Assembly: GCF_005943945.1 (NCBI RefSeq)
Contig: NZ_CP040710.1
Location: 1,809,001 to 1,873,000 of the forward strand
Reading direction: 5' to 3'
Source of the DNA: Aggregatimonas sangjinii
GTDB taxonomy: Bacteria; Bacteroidota; Bacteroidia; Flavobacteriales; Flavobacteriaceae
Length of the DNA stretch: 64,000 bases
The stretch's first letter is position 1; each line of letters opens with the position of its first letter. The notes below the pieces were generated by a model. It had not been told where the DNA came from. It saw only the letters and a list, made by a program, of their open reading frames with translations, and did not search any database. Position numbers and translations under genes: made by a program. This document shows, piece after piece, positions 24,731 through 32,613 of this stretch.

Positions 24731-24952
24731 TGATCAATAACCAGAACTTAGTTTAATGTAAAACCTGTCCTATTTTCGGGGGGATGCTCAGTAGTTATAA
24801 CGCAACTATGTAAAATAGCGCTATTCGCCAAATGGCTACTTTTGCACCATAATTTATATTATGTAAAATAGATTTTTTGAGCCCTTGCCCTGCTATACTT
24901 GATTTAGCTGCCTTTTGTATTCTTTTAAGATTTCTACAACCGAAGGTTTACC

Positions 24953-25651
24953 TTAGTCTTTTGCACGTGTAAGCGGTACAAAGCGTACCGCCATCAAATT
25001 CTTTTTTACAAGCCTGTTTTTCTTTTTGATAAACAACTGCAGCTGTCGTGTTCCGTTATGTGGACCTACGGGAATGGTCAAGCGGCCGCCTGGTTTGAGT
25101 TGGTTCACCAAAGCTTCTGGAATGTACTCTGCACCAGCGGTGACAATTACGGCATCAAAAGGTGCTTTTTCGGGCCATCCGTGATAGCCGTCGCCTGCTT
25201 TTACGCTGATATTACCATATTGCAGTTCTCCTAACCGTTTTTTGGCCGCTAACGCCAGTTTCTCCACAATTTCAATCGTATAGACCGAATCTACGATTTG
25301 TGCCAATACCGCTGCCTGATATCCGGATCCGGTGCCAATTTCCAATACCTTATCGGACTTTTTTAATTGCAACGTCTCAGTCATAAACGCCACGATATAG
25401 GGTTGCGAAATGGTCTGGCCTTGGCCAATGGGCAACGGATGGTCGTTATACGCCTGTATCTGCAACTCCTCCGGCACAAATTTGTGTCGTGGCACGGTGC
25501 GCATGGCCTCTAGCGTAGCCGAATGGCGAATACCGCGGACTTCTAGCTGATTTTCGACCATCGCCTTTCGGAGTTCGTCGTAATCGACTTGGGCCTCGGC
25601 TAGCCCGAAACACAACAACATACTTATCCCTGAAAGAAGAATCAACCTCAT
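24953..25651 (-). CDS. pcm: Secreted protein-L-isoaspartate O-methyltransferase
   Basis: From ATG at 25651 the product has 232 residues and a cleavable signal peptide (cut near AEAQ). The PIMT fold is clear: MVENQLEVRGI, VPRHKFVP, GQGQTISQPYIVAFMTE and SAM motif I LEIGTGSGYQAA, then GDGYHGWPEKAPFDAVIVTA. It repairs isoaspartyl residues by methylation using S-adenosylmethionine. The signal peptide points to the periplasm, where SAM supply is an open question. The upstream region contains a tract of tandem 8-bp repeats. Confidence 0.9.
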   Translation of the reverse strand: MRLILLSGISMLLCFGLAEAQVDYDELRKAMVENQLEVRGIRHSATLEAMRTVPRHKFVPEELQIQAYNDHPLPIGQGQTISQPYIVAFMTETLQLKKSDKVLEIGTGSGYQAAVLAQIVDSVYTIEIVEKLALAAKKRLGELQYGNISVKAGDGYHGWPEKAPFDAVIVTAGAEYIPEALVNQLKPGGRLTIPVGPHNGTRQLQLFIKKKNRLVKKNLMAVRFVPLTRAKD

Positions 25652-25679
25652 TGTCAATAAGTTACGAAAAAATGTTTTT

Positions 25680-25740
25680 ATTGGGTTATTGGGTTATTGG
25701 GTTATTGGTTATTAGGTTTATGGGTTTATAGGTTTATGGA
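25680..25740. repeat. Tandem 8-bp repeats between two divergent genes
   Basis: About seven imperfect units of ATTGGGTT (later ATGGGTTT, ATAGGTTT) occupy 25680-25740, ending exactly where the -33 TTG of the FKBP promoter begins and 29 bp above the isoaspartyl methyltransferase ATG. Slippage at such tracts can change copy number. Confidence 0.8.
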
Positions 25741-25768
25741 TTGTTCTTTCTAAGGAAATGTATCTTTG
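25741..25768 (+). promoter_or_regulatory. Flavobacterial promoter of the FKBP gene
   Basis: TTG (25741-25743), a 17-base spacer and TATCTTTG (25761-25768) match the Bacteroidota consensus fully. Transcription would start about ten bases before the ATG at 25785. Confidence 0.75.
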
Positions 25769-25784
25769 CACCAAATCCATATCC

Positions 25785-26237
25785 ATGAAATTCGCTCCCC
25801 TTTTTCTTTTGTTTCTATCGCTTTTGTCCTGCAACTCCAAGGAACAGACCGATTTTTTGGCCAAAAATGAAACGGAGATTATCCAATACCTTTCCGATAA
25901 TGATTTAAATGCCCAAAGAACCAGTTCTGGCCTATATTATATCATCGAGGATCAAGGCAATGGTGCTCGTCCTACCGCTTCTTCGAACGTCACGGTAGCC
26001 TATAAAGGATATTTTCTAGACGGATCGGTTTTTGACGAAAGCAGTTCCGCAGGTGTCTCCTTTAACTTGAACCAAGTGATTCCCGGATGGACCGAAGGTA
26101 TTCCCCTTTTTCAAGAAGGTGGAAACGGGATGTTGTTGGTTCCCTCCCATCTGGGATACGGCAGTTCCAATAATCGCGGTATTCCCGGAGGTTCGGTCCT
26201 GCTGTTCGATATCGAGCTGATCGCTGTAAACGACTAA
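25785..26237 (+). CDS. FKBP-type peptidyl-prolyl isomerase lipoprotein
   Basis: From ATG at 25785 the product has 150 residues, with a lipoprotein signal (LSLLSC, Cys16); the longer frame adds nine residues overlapping the promoter. The FKBP domain covers about residues 50-150 (VTVAYKGYFLDGSVFDES, VIPGWTEGIPLFQEGGNGML, LLFDIELI). It assists folding of periplasmic or surface proteins by proline isomerisation. It is monocistronic, with a textbook promoter next to a tandem-repeat tract. Confidence 0.93.
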   Translation: MKFAPLFLLFLSLLSCNSKEQTDFLAKNETEIIQYLSDNDLNAQRTSSGLYYIIEDQGNGARPTASSNVTVAYKGYFLDGSVFDESSSAGVSFNLNQVIPGWTEGIPLFQEGGNGMLLVPSHLGYGSSNNRGIPGGSVLLFDIELIAVND

Positions 26238-26343
26238 TTTTTCACACGTGAAACGCGACCAAACCCGACCCCATACCACATTGGGTTACCCAGTTGTCAA
26301 GGAATCTCATTGGAAAGCCCCTGTGCCTACCTAGCCATTGCAT

Positions 26344-26376
26344 AAAAAAAGCCCATCCGCATGGTAGCGAATGGGC
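26344..26376 (-). terminator. Rho-independent terminator of the second cold-shock gene
   Basis: GCCCATCCGC (26351-26360) pairs with GCGAATGGGC (26367-26376) with one mismatch. Read on the minus strand it is followed by seven T. Confidence 0.85.
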
Positions 26377-26401
26377 CTCTGGTGTAAAGTTTAAGCGTCT
26401 T

Positions 26402-26593
26402 TTATAGTACTGTTACGTTTACCGCGTTTAATCCTTTTTTACCCTGGGTCAGTTCGAAGGTTACTTCATCGCCTTCGCGAATCTCATCTACCAATCCAGA
26501 AATGTGAACAAAATGTTCCTCGTTTGAACCTTCCTCCGTAATAAAACCAAAACCTTTGGTCTCATTAAAGAATTTTACTGTTCCTTTACTCAT
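26402..26593 (-). CDS. Cold-shock domain protein, 63 residues (second copy)
   Basis: A single cold-shock domain with KGFGFI and HFVHI motifs. It is nearly identical to the protein at 3619-3810, differing mainly in the loop after EEG and in one strand (VTFELTQGKKG). It is monocistronic with its own terminator. Two closely related copies suggest dosage or differential regulation. Confidence 0.95.
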   Translation of the reverse strand: MSKGTVKFFNETKGFGFITEEGSNEEHFVHISGLVDEIREGDEVTFELTQGKKGLNAVNVTVL

Positions 26594-26654
26594 TGTAAGC
26601 TAATTTAATGTTACTAATTACAGTGGGTAGCTCAATTATGGTGCCACAATTTTT

Positions 26655-26688
26655 TACGCTATGCGCTTGGCGCTATTCGCTGTACGCT
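26655..26688. repeat. Short tandem CGCTAT-type repeat
   Basis: The tract TACGCTATGCG, CTTGGCG, CTATTCG, CTGTACGC is an imperfect tandem array in a non-coding gap. Confidence 0.45.
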
Positions 26689-26747
26689 TTTTGAGCCTGA
26701 GGTCGTTGTTATCGTTCTACGACATCTATAAAATTGGCCTAGCAAGC

Positions 26748-27971
26748 TCAAAAATCAGCAACTGGAACCGTCGTTACGCGCACTTGGGTATTTTCGTCGG
26801 TGATATCTGTCCATGCGAAGTGGATGTTCTCCCCCACCACTTGCATTTGCGGGAAGCCGGAAGCTCGCGAAGCATCCATTACGGTGATGACCTTTGGAAC
26901 CAAATGCATACCCCTTCGAGAAACCCTCGCCGCTTTCAGTTGTGCCTGTCGGTCATGGGTTTCCATCCAGCTGATTAGCGCGGTGTCGGCATCCAGTACG
27001 GCCACATCCACCCTTCCTAAGGAACTGGCTCCCGCTACGGATATGGGTGCATCAAAATGTGCCCCGCCATCGCCTGAAAAGGCAAGTTGCACCCTTGGAC
27101 TTTTCCGTGCGCCCGTAAACCAGGCGACTGCCAGTGTATTCCCCAGTGCTGCGGCCTTGGGTCCATTTACGGGACACCCCTTTATTTGCCAGCCATCGTT
27201 ATGGATTATTTGGGGCGTTGTCCATTTCCCATTGATTTGCCTTACGATACCGATATCCCTGATTTCGTCTTCCGAACGGTCCCGATAGAGCACTACCAGT
27301 CCCTTAGCGGTTACCGCGGCGGTTGTCGAACAGCAATCGCAAACCCGCGCATCCAATTTGCTTTCGGCGGAAATAAGACCCTGTGCGGAAAGCTCGGCAG
27401 CCCTTAAGGTCATGGCACCCCGCTCCCCTAGCTCATTTTCCAGCGTATTGCGTCCATCGAGCCAGGTCACAAAAAGGCCGTCTTGATATGGTAAGACCGA
27501 AATAAAACCGTGTTCTGTTGGCGTCTTATCGGTATGCAGCGCTATATCGGTTTGCCATTCCTTGTTTCCCTCGGTGAGGATATTCATTTTAATGTCGTAA
27601 GAATAGGTATCCGCCGCGGATTTTTGAAGAACATGGGACCATAACGTCCCTTTATTTTCAGCAATCATCGGTAAATCCGCCCAATTGACGAACCAGTCCG
27701 AACCGCGCAGGATTTCCTTGGGCGGTTGCCATTCCCCATTTATCCACGCGGTGTAATGCAACACCGCCATGCTATCACCCTTTTGCTCAACGAAGGAAAG
27801 CAAGGTTTGCGCCCCGTTGGAAAATAAAAAAGGCAGCGAACTGTTCGTACCGATGGGCATGCCCACAACAACAGGTGCTTCCAACTCCTTCTCCTGGGAT
27901 GCCTTTTTGGGATGCTCAACGCAGCTGATAAGTAACACTGACAGGATACTAGCTCTTATAATTCGATGCAT
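26748..27971 (-). CDS. Sialidase-fold lipoprotein of unknown substrate
   Basis: The 407-residue protein has a lipobox (LLISC, Cys17) and a beta-propeller-like sequence with BNR/Asp-box-type motifs (SGDGGAHFDAPI) and repeated strands such as WLDGRNTL and AFSGDGG. A distinctive VCDCCSTTAAVT segment contains three Cys. This fits the exo-alpha-sialidase-like superfamily, but the catalytic Arg triad cannot be placed with confidence, so binding rather than hydrolysis is possible. It sits 64 bp below a TlpA-like gene and is probably cotranscribed with it. Confidence 0.75.
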   Translation of the reverse strand: MHRIIRASILSVLLISCVEHPKKASQEKELEAPVVVGMPIGTNSSLPFLFSNGAQTLLSFVEQKGDSMAVLHYTAWINGEWQPPKEILRGSDWFVNWADLPMIAENKGTLWSHVLQKSAADTYSYDIKMNILTEGNKEWQTDIALHTDKTPTEHGFISVLPYQDGLFVTWLDGRNTLENELGERGAMTLRAAELSAQGLISAESKLDARVCDCCSTTAAVTAKGLVVLYRDRSEDEIRDIGIVRQINGKWTTPQIIHNDGWQIKGCPVNGPKAAALGNTLAVAWFTGARKSPRVQLAFSGDGGAHFDAPISVAGASSLGRVDVAVLDADTALISWMETHDRQAQLKAARVSRRGMHLVPKVITVMDASRASGFPQMQVVGENIHFAWTDITDENTQVRVTTVPVADF

Positions 27972-28035
27972 TCATTTTGTTTCGGTTCAAAATCTAACCA
28001 TTTCAAGGCTATAAGGTACCCTTTCGGTACTTTGG

Positions 28036-28548
28036 TTAATGTAGCTCTTTTAATTTTTGAAGCATGGCGGGAGTCTCCCAGTCCATGACCCCGTCAAATC
28101 GCGCAAGCTGCTCCCCTGCACTAGTATAGATTATGCTGACTGGTAAGGCCATGATGTCTTGGTCCGCCCAGGTCCCATTATACTTGATGAAGGTCAAGTC
28201 GAAATCCTTGGTTTTTTTGAATTTTTCGATGATGGCAATGGACTGATCCGAGGCGAATAAAAAAACGTAATCTCCGGTCGATAGCGCTGTTTGCAAACGT
28301 TGTAACACAGGCATTTCTTCGATACAGGGTTTGCACCAAGTAGCCCAATAGTTCAAGAATATGCGTTTGCCTTTGAAATCGCTAAGATGGACGGGGTTTC
28401 CATCCATATCTTCGTAAACGGATGCTGGAGTTTGTTCGGGGGCTAGGACAGCCGGCTCCTCTTGCATAGGAAGTTCTTTGAACTTGGTTTCCTTACAAGC
28501 CGATAGGGCTAAAAATAGTACAATACCAACGGCAAGTAGTCCCCTCAT
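28036..28548 (-). CDS. TlpA-like thiol-disulfide oxidoreductase lipoprotein
   Basis: The 170-residue protein has a lipobox (ALSAC, Cys18) and a thioredoxin fold with the redox motif WATWCKPC, preceded by VHLSDFKGKRIFLNYW and followed by the cis-Pro strand ALPVSIIYT. It probably reduces or isomerises disulfides in the periplasm. It lies between the DUF4251 gene (37 bp upstream) and the sialidase-fold gene, which has a three-Cys segment and could be a partner (inference). Confidence 0.9.
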   Translation of the reverse strand: MRGLLAVGIVLFLALSACKETKFKELPMQEEPAVLAPEQTPASVYEDMDGNPVHLSDFKGKRIFLNYWATWCKPCIEEMPVLQRLQTALSTGDYVFLFASDQSIAIIEKFKKTKDFDLTFIKYNGTWADQDIMALPVSIIYTSAGEQLARFDGVMDWETPAMLQKLKELH

Positions 28549-28585
28549 GAAATTTGATCGTTTCTCGTCTCCATCTTAAAATAGG

Positions 28586-29146
28586 CTACTCCTCTTCCTG
28601 CAAGGCGTTCACGGTTCCTGTATAGCCTATCCTAGTTCGGTGTGAGCTAACCACGTCCACGGTTCCCGATAAATTGGGATTGATTTGAACGTATACGTTG
28701 TACCACTCCATGTCTTCCTTGATGCTGAAGTTGATATTGTATCGCTCTTTCTTTTCATCCTTGGTAATTTCCATATCCTGCGGTACGCCCTCGAATACGA
28801 TACCCGTATTGTTACCGTATGCACCACCACCCAATTGTCTTTCACCATAATACGCCAAATTCGCAGACACTGAATCGCCGGCAATCTTAAGAAAATTTGC
28901 AGTCCCCCCCAAATCGATGCGCCCAACGGAATTTCCCGGGGCTAGGAGTCCACTTTGTGCAATTTGGCTTATCGCATTCGTAACCATGGGACGCGCCGTT
29001 CTAGCGTTGAACTCAAAGCGCTCTTTTTGGACCATAGTGTCTAAATCAGCGTTCGCCATTGGCGCCTTTTTCGATGATGAACATCCGATAAGCGTCAGAC
29101 CTATCGCCAACCCACATACTATGCTTTGTAATCGTTTCCTGTACAT
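28586..29146 (-). CDS. DUF4251 lipoprotein
   Basis: The 186-residue protein has a lipoprotein signal (LTLIGC, Cys22) and fits DUF4251: an ERFEFNARTARPM start, SVGRIDLGGTANFLKI, VSANLAYYGERQ and INFSIKEDMEWYNVYVQIN. The family is a beta-sandwich periplasmic protein of unknown role in Bacteroidota. It is the first gene of a likely three-gene operon with the TlpA-like and sialidase-fold genes. Confidence 0.88.
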   Translation of the reverse strand: MYRKRLQSIVCGLAIGLTLIGCSSSKKAPMANADLDTMVQKERFEFNARTARPMVTNAISQIAQSGLLAPGNSVGRIDLGGTANFLKIAGDSVSANLAYYGERQLGGGAYGNNTGIVFEGVPQDMEITKDEKKERYNINFSIKEDMEWYNVYVQINPNLSGTVDVVSSHRTRIGYTGTVNALQEEE

Positions 29147-29260
29147 CTTGTCTTCAAATTAAGGTTCAGTTAGACACTTCAAAAACTGCACCAAAGTTTC
29201 TACTGCAACAGTTTAAAATTACGAATAAATGGAATACCACAAAGTGAATATACTCCATAT

Positions 29261-29304
29261 AAAACGCCATCCGCTTACCTTTCAAGAAGAGTAAACGGAT
29301 GGCG
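29261..29304 (-). terminator. Terminator of the S41-like gene
   Basis: CGCCATCCGCTTAC (29265-29278) and GTAAACGGATGGCG (29291-29304) pair with one mismatch. Read on the minus strand, the stem is followed by TTTT and then A+T-rich sequence. Confidence 0.75.
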
Positions 29305-29399
29305 TGTACAATTGGACTTAACCAAAATTTAAAAACCTTTCGAGCTATTCACAAAAACTATCGCTAGGGGAAAAAATTCCATCCTCAACGGATAGCGTT

Positions 29400-31010
29400 T
29401 TAATCGTTTTTCGATAAGGCAGCGGCCTTGGCAAAGGCCTCCTCTGCTTCCTTGGTTTTGCCAAGGCCTTTTAGGGAATTCCCTAACCCCTCCCAAAAAA
29501 TAACATTTTCGGGAAAGGACTCCGTAAACATTCCATATAAAAATAGCGCACTTTCGAATTGATTCTGGGCCAACATATTCGATCCGATCTGGGTAAATTG
29601 TTCCTCAAAGGGAATATGCGCGTACATGGGGTCATTCAGTATTTGTGCGGCATCGGTGCGCAATTGCTCCATTTCCCCGGCCATAAATAATTTGGTAAAA
29701 TGGTCCATCGGATTGGTTATCAGTTCGTCGTAATCATACCCCATGGCCATTTCCAGCACAGGATCTTGATTCGTACGGTATTCCTCAAAGGTCATCTCCT
29801 TTAAAAAATGCGGCGTTGTGGCATCGGCATTCTCCCATTGCGGTTTGTCTTGCCACCAGGCAAAAGAGAGATAGGCACTGATTTCGGAGTTGGGCAGTAC
29901 GATTTTCTTGGCGTCTCCATAGAAATTCTTGTTCTCCGAAGTGGGCTGGCCCAACATAATGGCATTGGTATAGGTTTCGATTTCGTTGGTCAGGTTCTGG
30001 CAGGCCGAAAAGGTGTCATTCCCGATAATGTAAAAGAATTTTCCTTCCGCATTGATTTTTGGGCGGGCCATGATTCCTTGAATTAGGGGCTTGTTATTGT
30101 AATTGTTGCCACCGCCATTCAATCGCACATCATAAATGAATTTGTCGATGTCATTGGTATCCACAAAGGCGAATAGCCTTTCGTAGAAGTCCGTAAGTTT
30201 TTCCGTTTCATGGCTAAACACGGAACTCTGTCGCACATAGAGGGTTTTGGATTTCGGCAGGTACTCAAAGTAATAGTATTTTTCGTCCAGATGCTTCAGA
30301 TACAGCGGTGTCTCCCCTTCCGCTCGTGAACCGACCCATTCGTTATTGGGAATGGTGAAGCCATAGCCCCGGGACAGCTCGTCTAAAGGTATCGTGGGTA
30401 AGGTATACTGGATCAACTTTCCCTCTTTTTCCAAGGTGAGGCTGACATTTTCATTGTATGAGGGGATAACGCCCTGCGCATGCAATACGGCTGGAACGGT
30501 CAGGAACCGCAAGCCATAGCGTTTGAAATAGTATTTGTTTTCGACGGGAACGACGGGGCGAATCATCGCCAAAGCTTCTTCCACAGGAATATTGGCAACT
30601 TCTACGACCTTGGCACCCAATATCTTTTCGTGTGCTTTCTGTGTTCCCTCTACATAGATACCATCTTTGAAATGGTAAAGATTGACCGGCAGGACTCCCT
30701 TCTGGGCTACTGTACTAAATGGAATCTGTGTATGGCCGTACTCAAAAAGGGATACCATTCGGGCCAGGCCTACAGTGATCTCATGTGGTTCTAAATTTGG
30801 AATTTCCGCATACAAGCTATCTACTTCGGCATTCCAGACCTCCTTTGTTACTTTTTTGAATAGAAATGGAAAGTTAGCGTTGACCGTCTCCTGTAAATAG
30901 GTAAGATCGGCCTGCCATTGCTGGGTCGATAGCTCTTGCTGCCCTATAGCGCTGTACGTCAGTGTGAAGAAAGCCAGCAATAGGATAAACTTTTGAATAG
31001 TGGTTTTCAT
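29400..31010 (-). CDS. S41-like peptidase-fold protein with C-terminal TPR
   Basis: The 536-residue protein has a signal peptide (residues 1-23). An S41 (tail-specific protease-like) core follows: YEYGH-like VSLFEYGHTQI early, LYVRQSSVFSH, DKFIYDVRLNGGGNN and the nucleophile region IGNDTFSACQNLTNEIE. A tetratricopeptide-like C-terminus (about residues 465-530) ends AEEAFAKAAALSK. The Ser in TFSACQ fits the catalytic position, while the Lys of the dyad is not obvious. It may be a periplasmic protease or an inactive binding relative. Confidence 0.8.
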   Translation of the reverse strand: MKTTIQKFILLLAFFTLTYSAIGQQELSTQQWQADLTYLQETVNANFPFLFKKVTKEVWNAEVDSLYAEIPNLEPHEITVGLARMVSLFEYGHTQIPFSTVAQKGVLPVNLYHFKDGIYVEGTQKAHEKILGAKVVEVANIPVEEALAMIRPVVPVENKYYFKRYGLRFLTVPAVLHAQGVIPSYNENVSLTLEKEGKLIQYTLPTIPLDELSRGYGFTIPNNEWVGSRAEGETPLYLKHLDEKYYYFEYLPKSKTLYVRQSSVFSHETEKLTDFYERLFAFVDTNDIDKFIYDVRLNGGGNNYNNKPLIQGIMARPKINAEGKFFYIIGNDTFSACQNLTNEIETYTNAIMLGQPTSENKNFYGDAKKIVLPNSEISAYLSFAWWQDKPQWENADATTPHFLKEMTFEEYRTNQDPVLEMAMGYDYDELITNPMDHFTKLFMAGEMEQLRTDAAQILNDPMYAHIPFEEQFTQIGSNMLAQNQFESALFLYGMFTESFPENVIFWEGLGNSLKGLGKTKEAEEAFAKAAALSKND

Positions 31011-31262
31011 GATATCGTATTTGAATGATTACACTGCAAAGAAGCGATACAAGCTAGTAACGGAACGAACTTAGTTGACCGAAATGTCGAAAAAAGGGCT
31101 TGGATTGTAGATTTTGTGTTGTAACGGCGTGTTGCTCCTGTCGTCTGATTTATAAATCGTTTTGTTATAATGAAGTTCTCTTGCGGCCTAACTAGTGGCA
31201 GTCAAGTTTGTGCTGATACATTTGAATCGTTTTCAGATTCCGTCATGCGGATGGAAGAAGTC

Positions 31263-32030
31263 TTATCGAATATGACTTCCGGCATTCACATCGATGGTTG
31301 CTCCTGTAGCATGGTCCATACCTCCGCTGCACATCAAGGCTACTAGGGGGGCCAAGTCTTCCGGTCGGGTCAGCTCCTTCAAAGCGATCTCGTTGAGCAC
31401 GCGCTCTTCCCCATAGGTAGCAATAAAACTCTCGGCCATTCGGGTTCGGGTAAATCCAGGGGAAACGATAAACGATTTGATGTTTTGTTTCCCGAAGGAA
31501 CGGGCGACACTACGCGCCAAGGATGTTAGGCCGCCTTTAGAGGCCGCATAGGCCAAATATTCTTCGGTTTCGCCTCGAAAAGCGGCCCGACTCCCGATAT
31601 AAACAAAACGCCCTTTGCCCCTTGGCAAAAAATGGTCCAGACCAAGTTTGGTCAGTAGGCCTACCGCATCCAAATTGATGGCCATGGTCTTTTTCCATAC
31701 GGCCAGCCATTCCTCTGTAATGGCTGTAGACGAGTGTTTTAAAAAGACACCAGCGTTCAATATAATGGTATCCAATTTTCCGAAATGCCCCACTACCCTT
31801 TCGAATAGTTCAATGACAGCCTTTTCCTGGGAAAGGTCCGCTTGAAAGGCTTTCGCTAGGTCCGGGTATTGCTCTTCCAAGTCTTTTGCAGAGGCCTCAT
31901 TACTATTGTAATGTACGGCGACGCTTGCCCCCATTCGAAGCAAATACGCTGCAAGCGCTTTTCCAATACCGTCCGAAGCACCGGTAAGCAGGATAGTCTT
32001 ATTTGTTAAATCGAAATGGGTGGTGCTCAT
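31263..32030 (-). CDS. SDR-family oxidoreductase
   Basis: The 255-residue protein is a classical short-chain dehydrogenase: TGASDGIG cofactor motif (17-24), NAGV, catalytic Ser147 and Tyr161-x3-Lys165 (YAASK) and the C-terminal VNAGS. It is probably NAD(P)-dependent. It belongs to a minus-strand group with a sugar-isomerase-like and a cupin protein, which suggests carbohydrate or uronate metabolism, but the substrate is not evident. A 66-bp tandem repeat separates it from the cupin gene. Confidence 0.9.
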   Translation of the reverse strand: MSTTHFDLTNKTILLTGASDGIGKALAAYLLRMGASVAVHYNSNEASAKDLEEQYPDLAKAFQADLSQEKAVIELFERVVGHFGKLDTIILNAGVFLKHSSTAITEEWLAVWKKTMAINLDAVGLLTKLGLDHFLPRGKGRFVYIGSRAAFRGETEEYLAYAASKGGLTSLARSVARSFGKQNIKSFIVSPGFTRTRMAESFIATYGEERVLNEIALKELTRPEDLAPLVALMCSGGMDHATGATIDVNAGSHIR

Positions 32031-32045
32031 GGTGTTTAATTTTTA

Positions 32046-32203
32046 CACTTCGACTGCGATAAGGGTGACTTGTTGGGTGCTCGATGCGCGATGCTCGGTG
32101 CCCTATGTGTGCACTTCGACTGGGCTCAGTGTGACTTGTTGGGTGCTCGATGCGTGATGCTCGGTGCTCGGTGTTTGCACTTCGACTGCGCTCAGTGTGA
32201 CAT
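32046..32203. repeat. 66-bp tandem repeat, 2.4 copies
   Basis: CACTTCGACTG recurs at 32046, 32112 and 32178, exactly 66 bp apart, each time followed by a GTGAC and a GTTGG stretch, with TGCTCGATGCG and GATGCTCGGTG in the two full units. A further copy in inverse orientation lies at 45355-45430. Its reverse translation gives the HTERSRS-type frame often miscalled as protein. Confidence 0.88.
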
Positions 32204-32228
32204 GTTGGAAATTGATTTATATAATAAT

Positions 32229-32588
32229 TTATTCCCGCAGATAGGTGTCCGTTCCGTCTAGCCAATCTTTGCGGATGGGTGCCCAGGTATCGATTTCCTC
32301 CACATCGCCGATCATTAGGGCTTCATGGGGTACGTTCGCCGGAATAACGACGACTTCCCCGGCATTTAAATCGAAGGTCTGTTCCTTGTCGGCCCCGAAC
32401 CAAAACCGTATCGTTCCCGACAGTACCGAGGTAATCTGCTCGTTCTCATGATAGTGCAAGGGTACGCGAAAGCCGTCCTTGAACTTCATTTTGGCAACCA
32501 TTACTTTCTCACCATAGACCAACTTCCGCTCCATCTGTGGAGTTACTTTTTCGGTCGGGATGGCATCCCAGTGAATTTTTTCTACCAT
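32229..32588 (-). CDS. Cupin-domain protein
   Basis: The 119-residue protein is a single cupin: motif 1 PLHYHENEQITSVLSGTIRF and motif 2 GEVVVIPANVPHEAL, giving the usual His, His, Glu and His metal ligands. It probably binds a small acid or sugar, or acts as an isomerase or regulator-like protein. It lies 25 bp below the sugar-isomerase-like gene, indicating cotranscription. Confidence 0.9.
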   Translation of the reverse strand: MVEKIHWDAIPTEKVTPQMERKLVYGEKVMVAKMKFKDGFRVPLHYHENEQITSVLSGTIRFWFGADKEQTFDLNAGEVVVIPANVPHEALMIGDVEEIDTWAPIRKDWLDGTDTYLRE

Positions 32589-32613
32589 AGTATCTTTTTA
32601 AATGTCTGTGTCA

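Larger units (their letters stand above)
23537..24790 (+). mobile_element. IS3-family insertion sequence, apparently complete
   Basis: The 1254-bp element is bounded by near-perfect inverted repeats beginning TGAGCATCCCCCCGAAAATA at the left and ending with its complement at the right (24769-24790). It contains overlapping orfA and orfB with a -1 frameshift arrangement. The flanks read GTAA (left) and GTAG (right), a possible imperfect 4-bp target duplication. Intact frames and well-matched ends suggest recent arrival. Confidence 0.92.

Noticed and set aside
26661-26978. Plus-strand frame of 105 codons
   Set aside because: It starts in a short tandem repeat and runs antisense through the end of the sialidase-fold gene.
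31999-32265. Minus-strand frame of 88 codons rich in HTERSRS-like repeats
   Set aside because: It is the translation of the 66-bp DNA repeat, lies in an intergenic gap and has no protein-like core.
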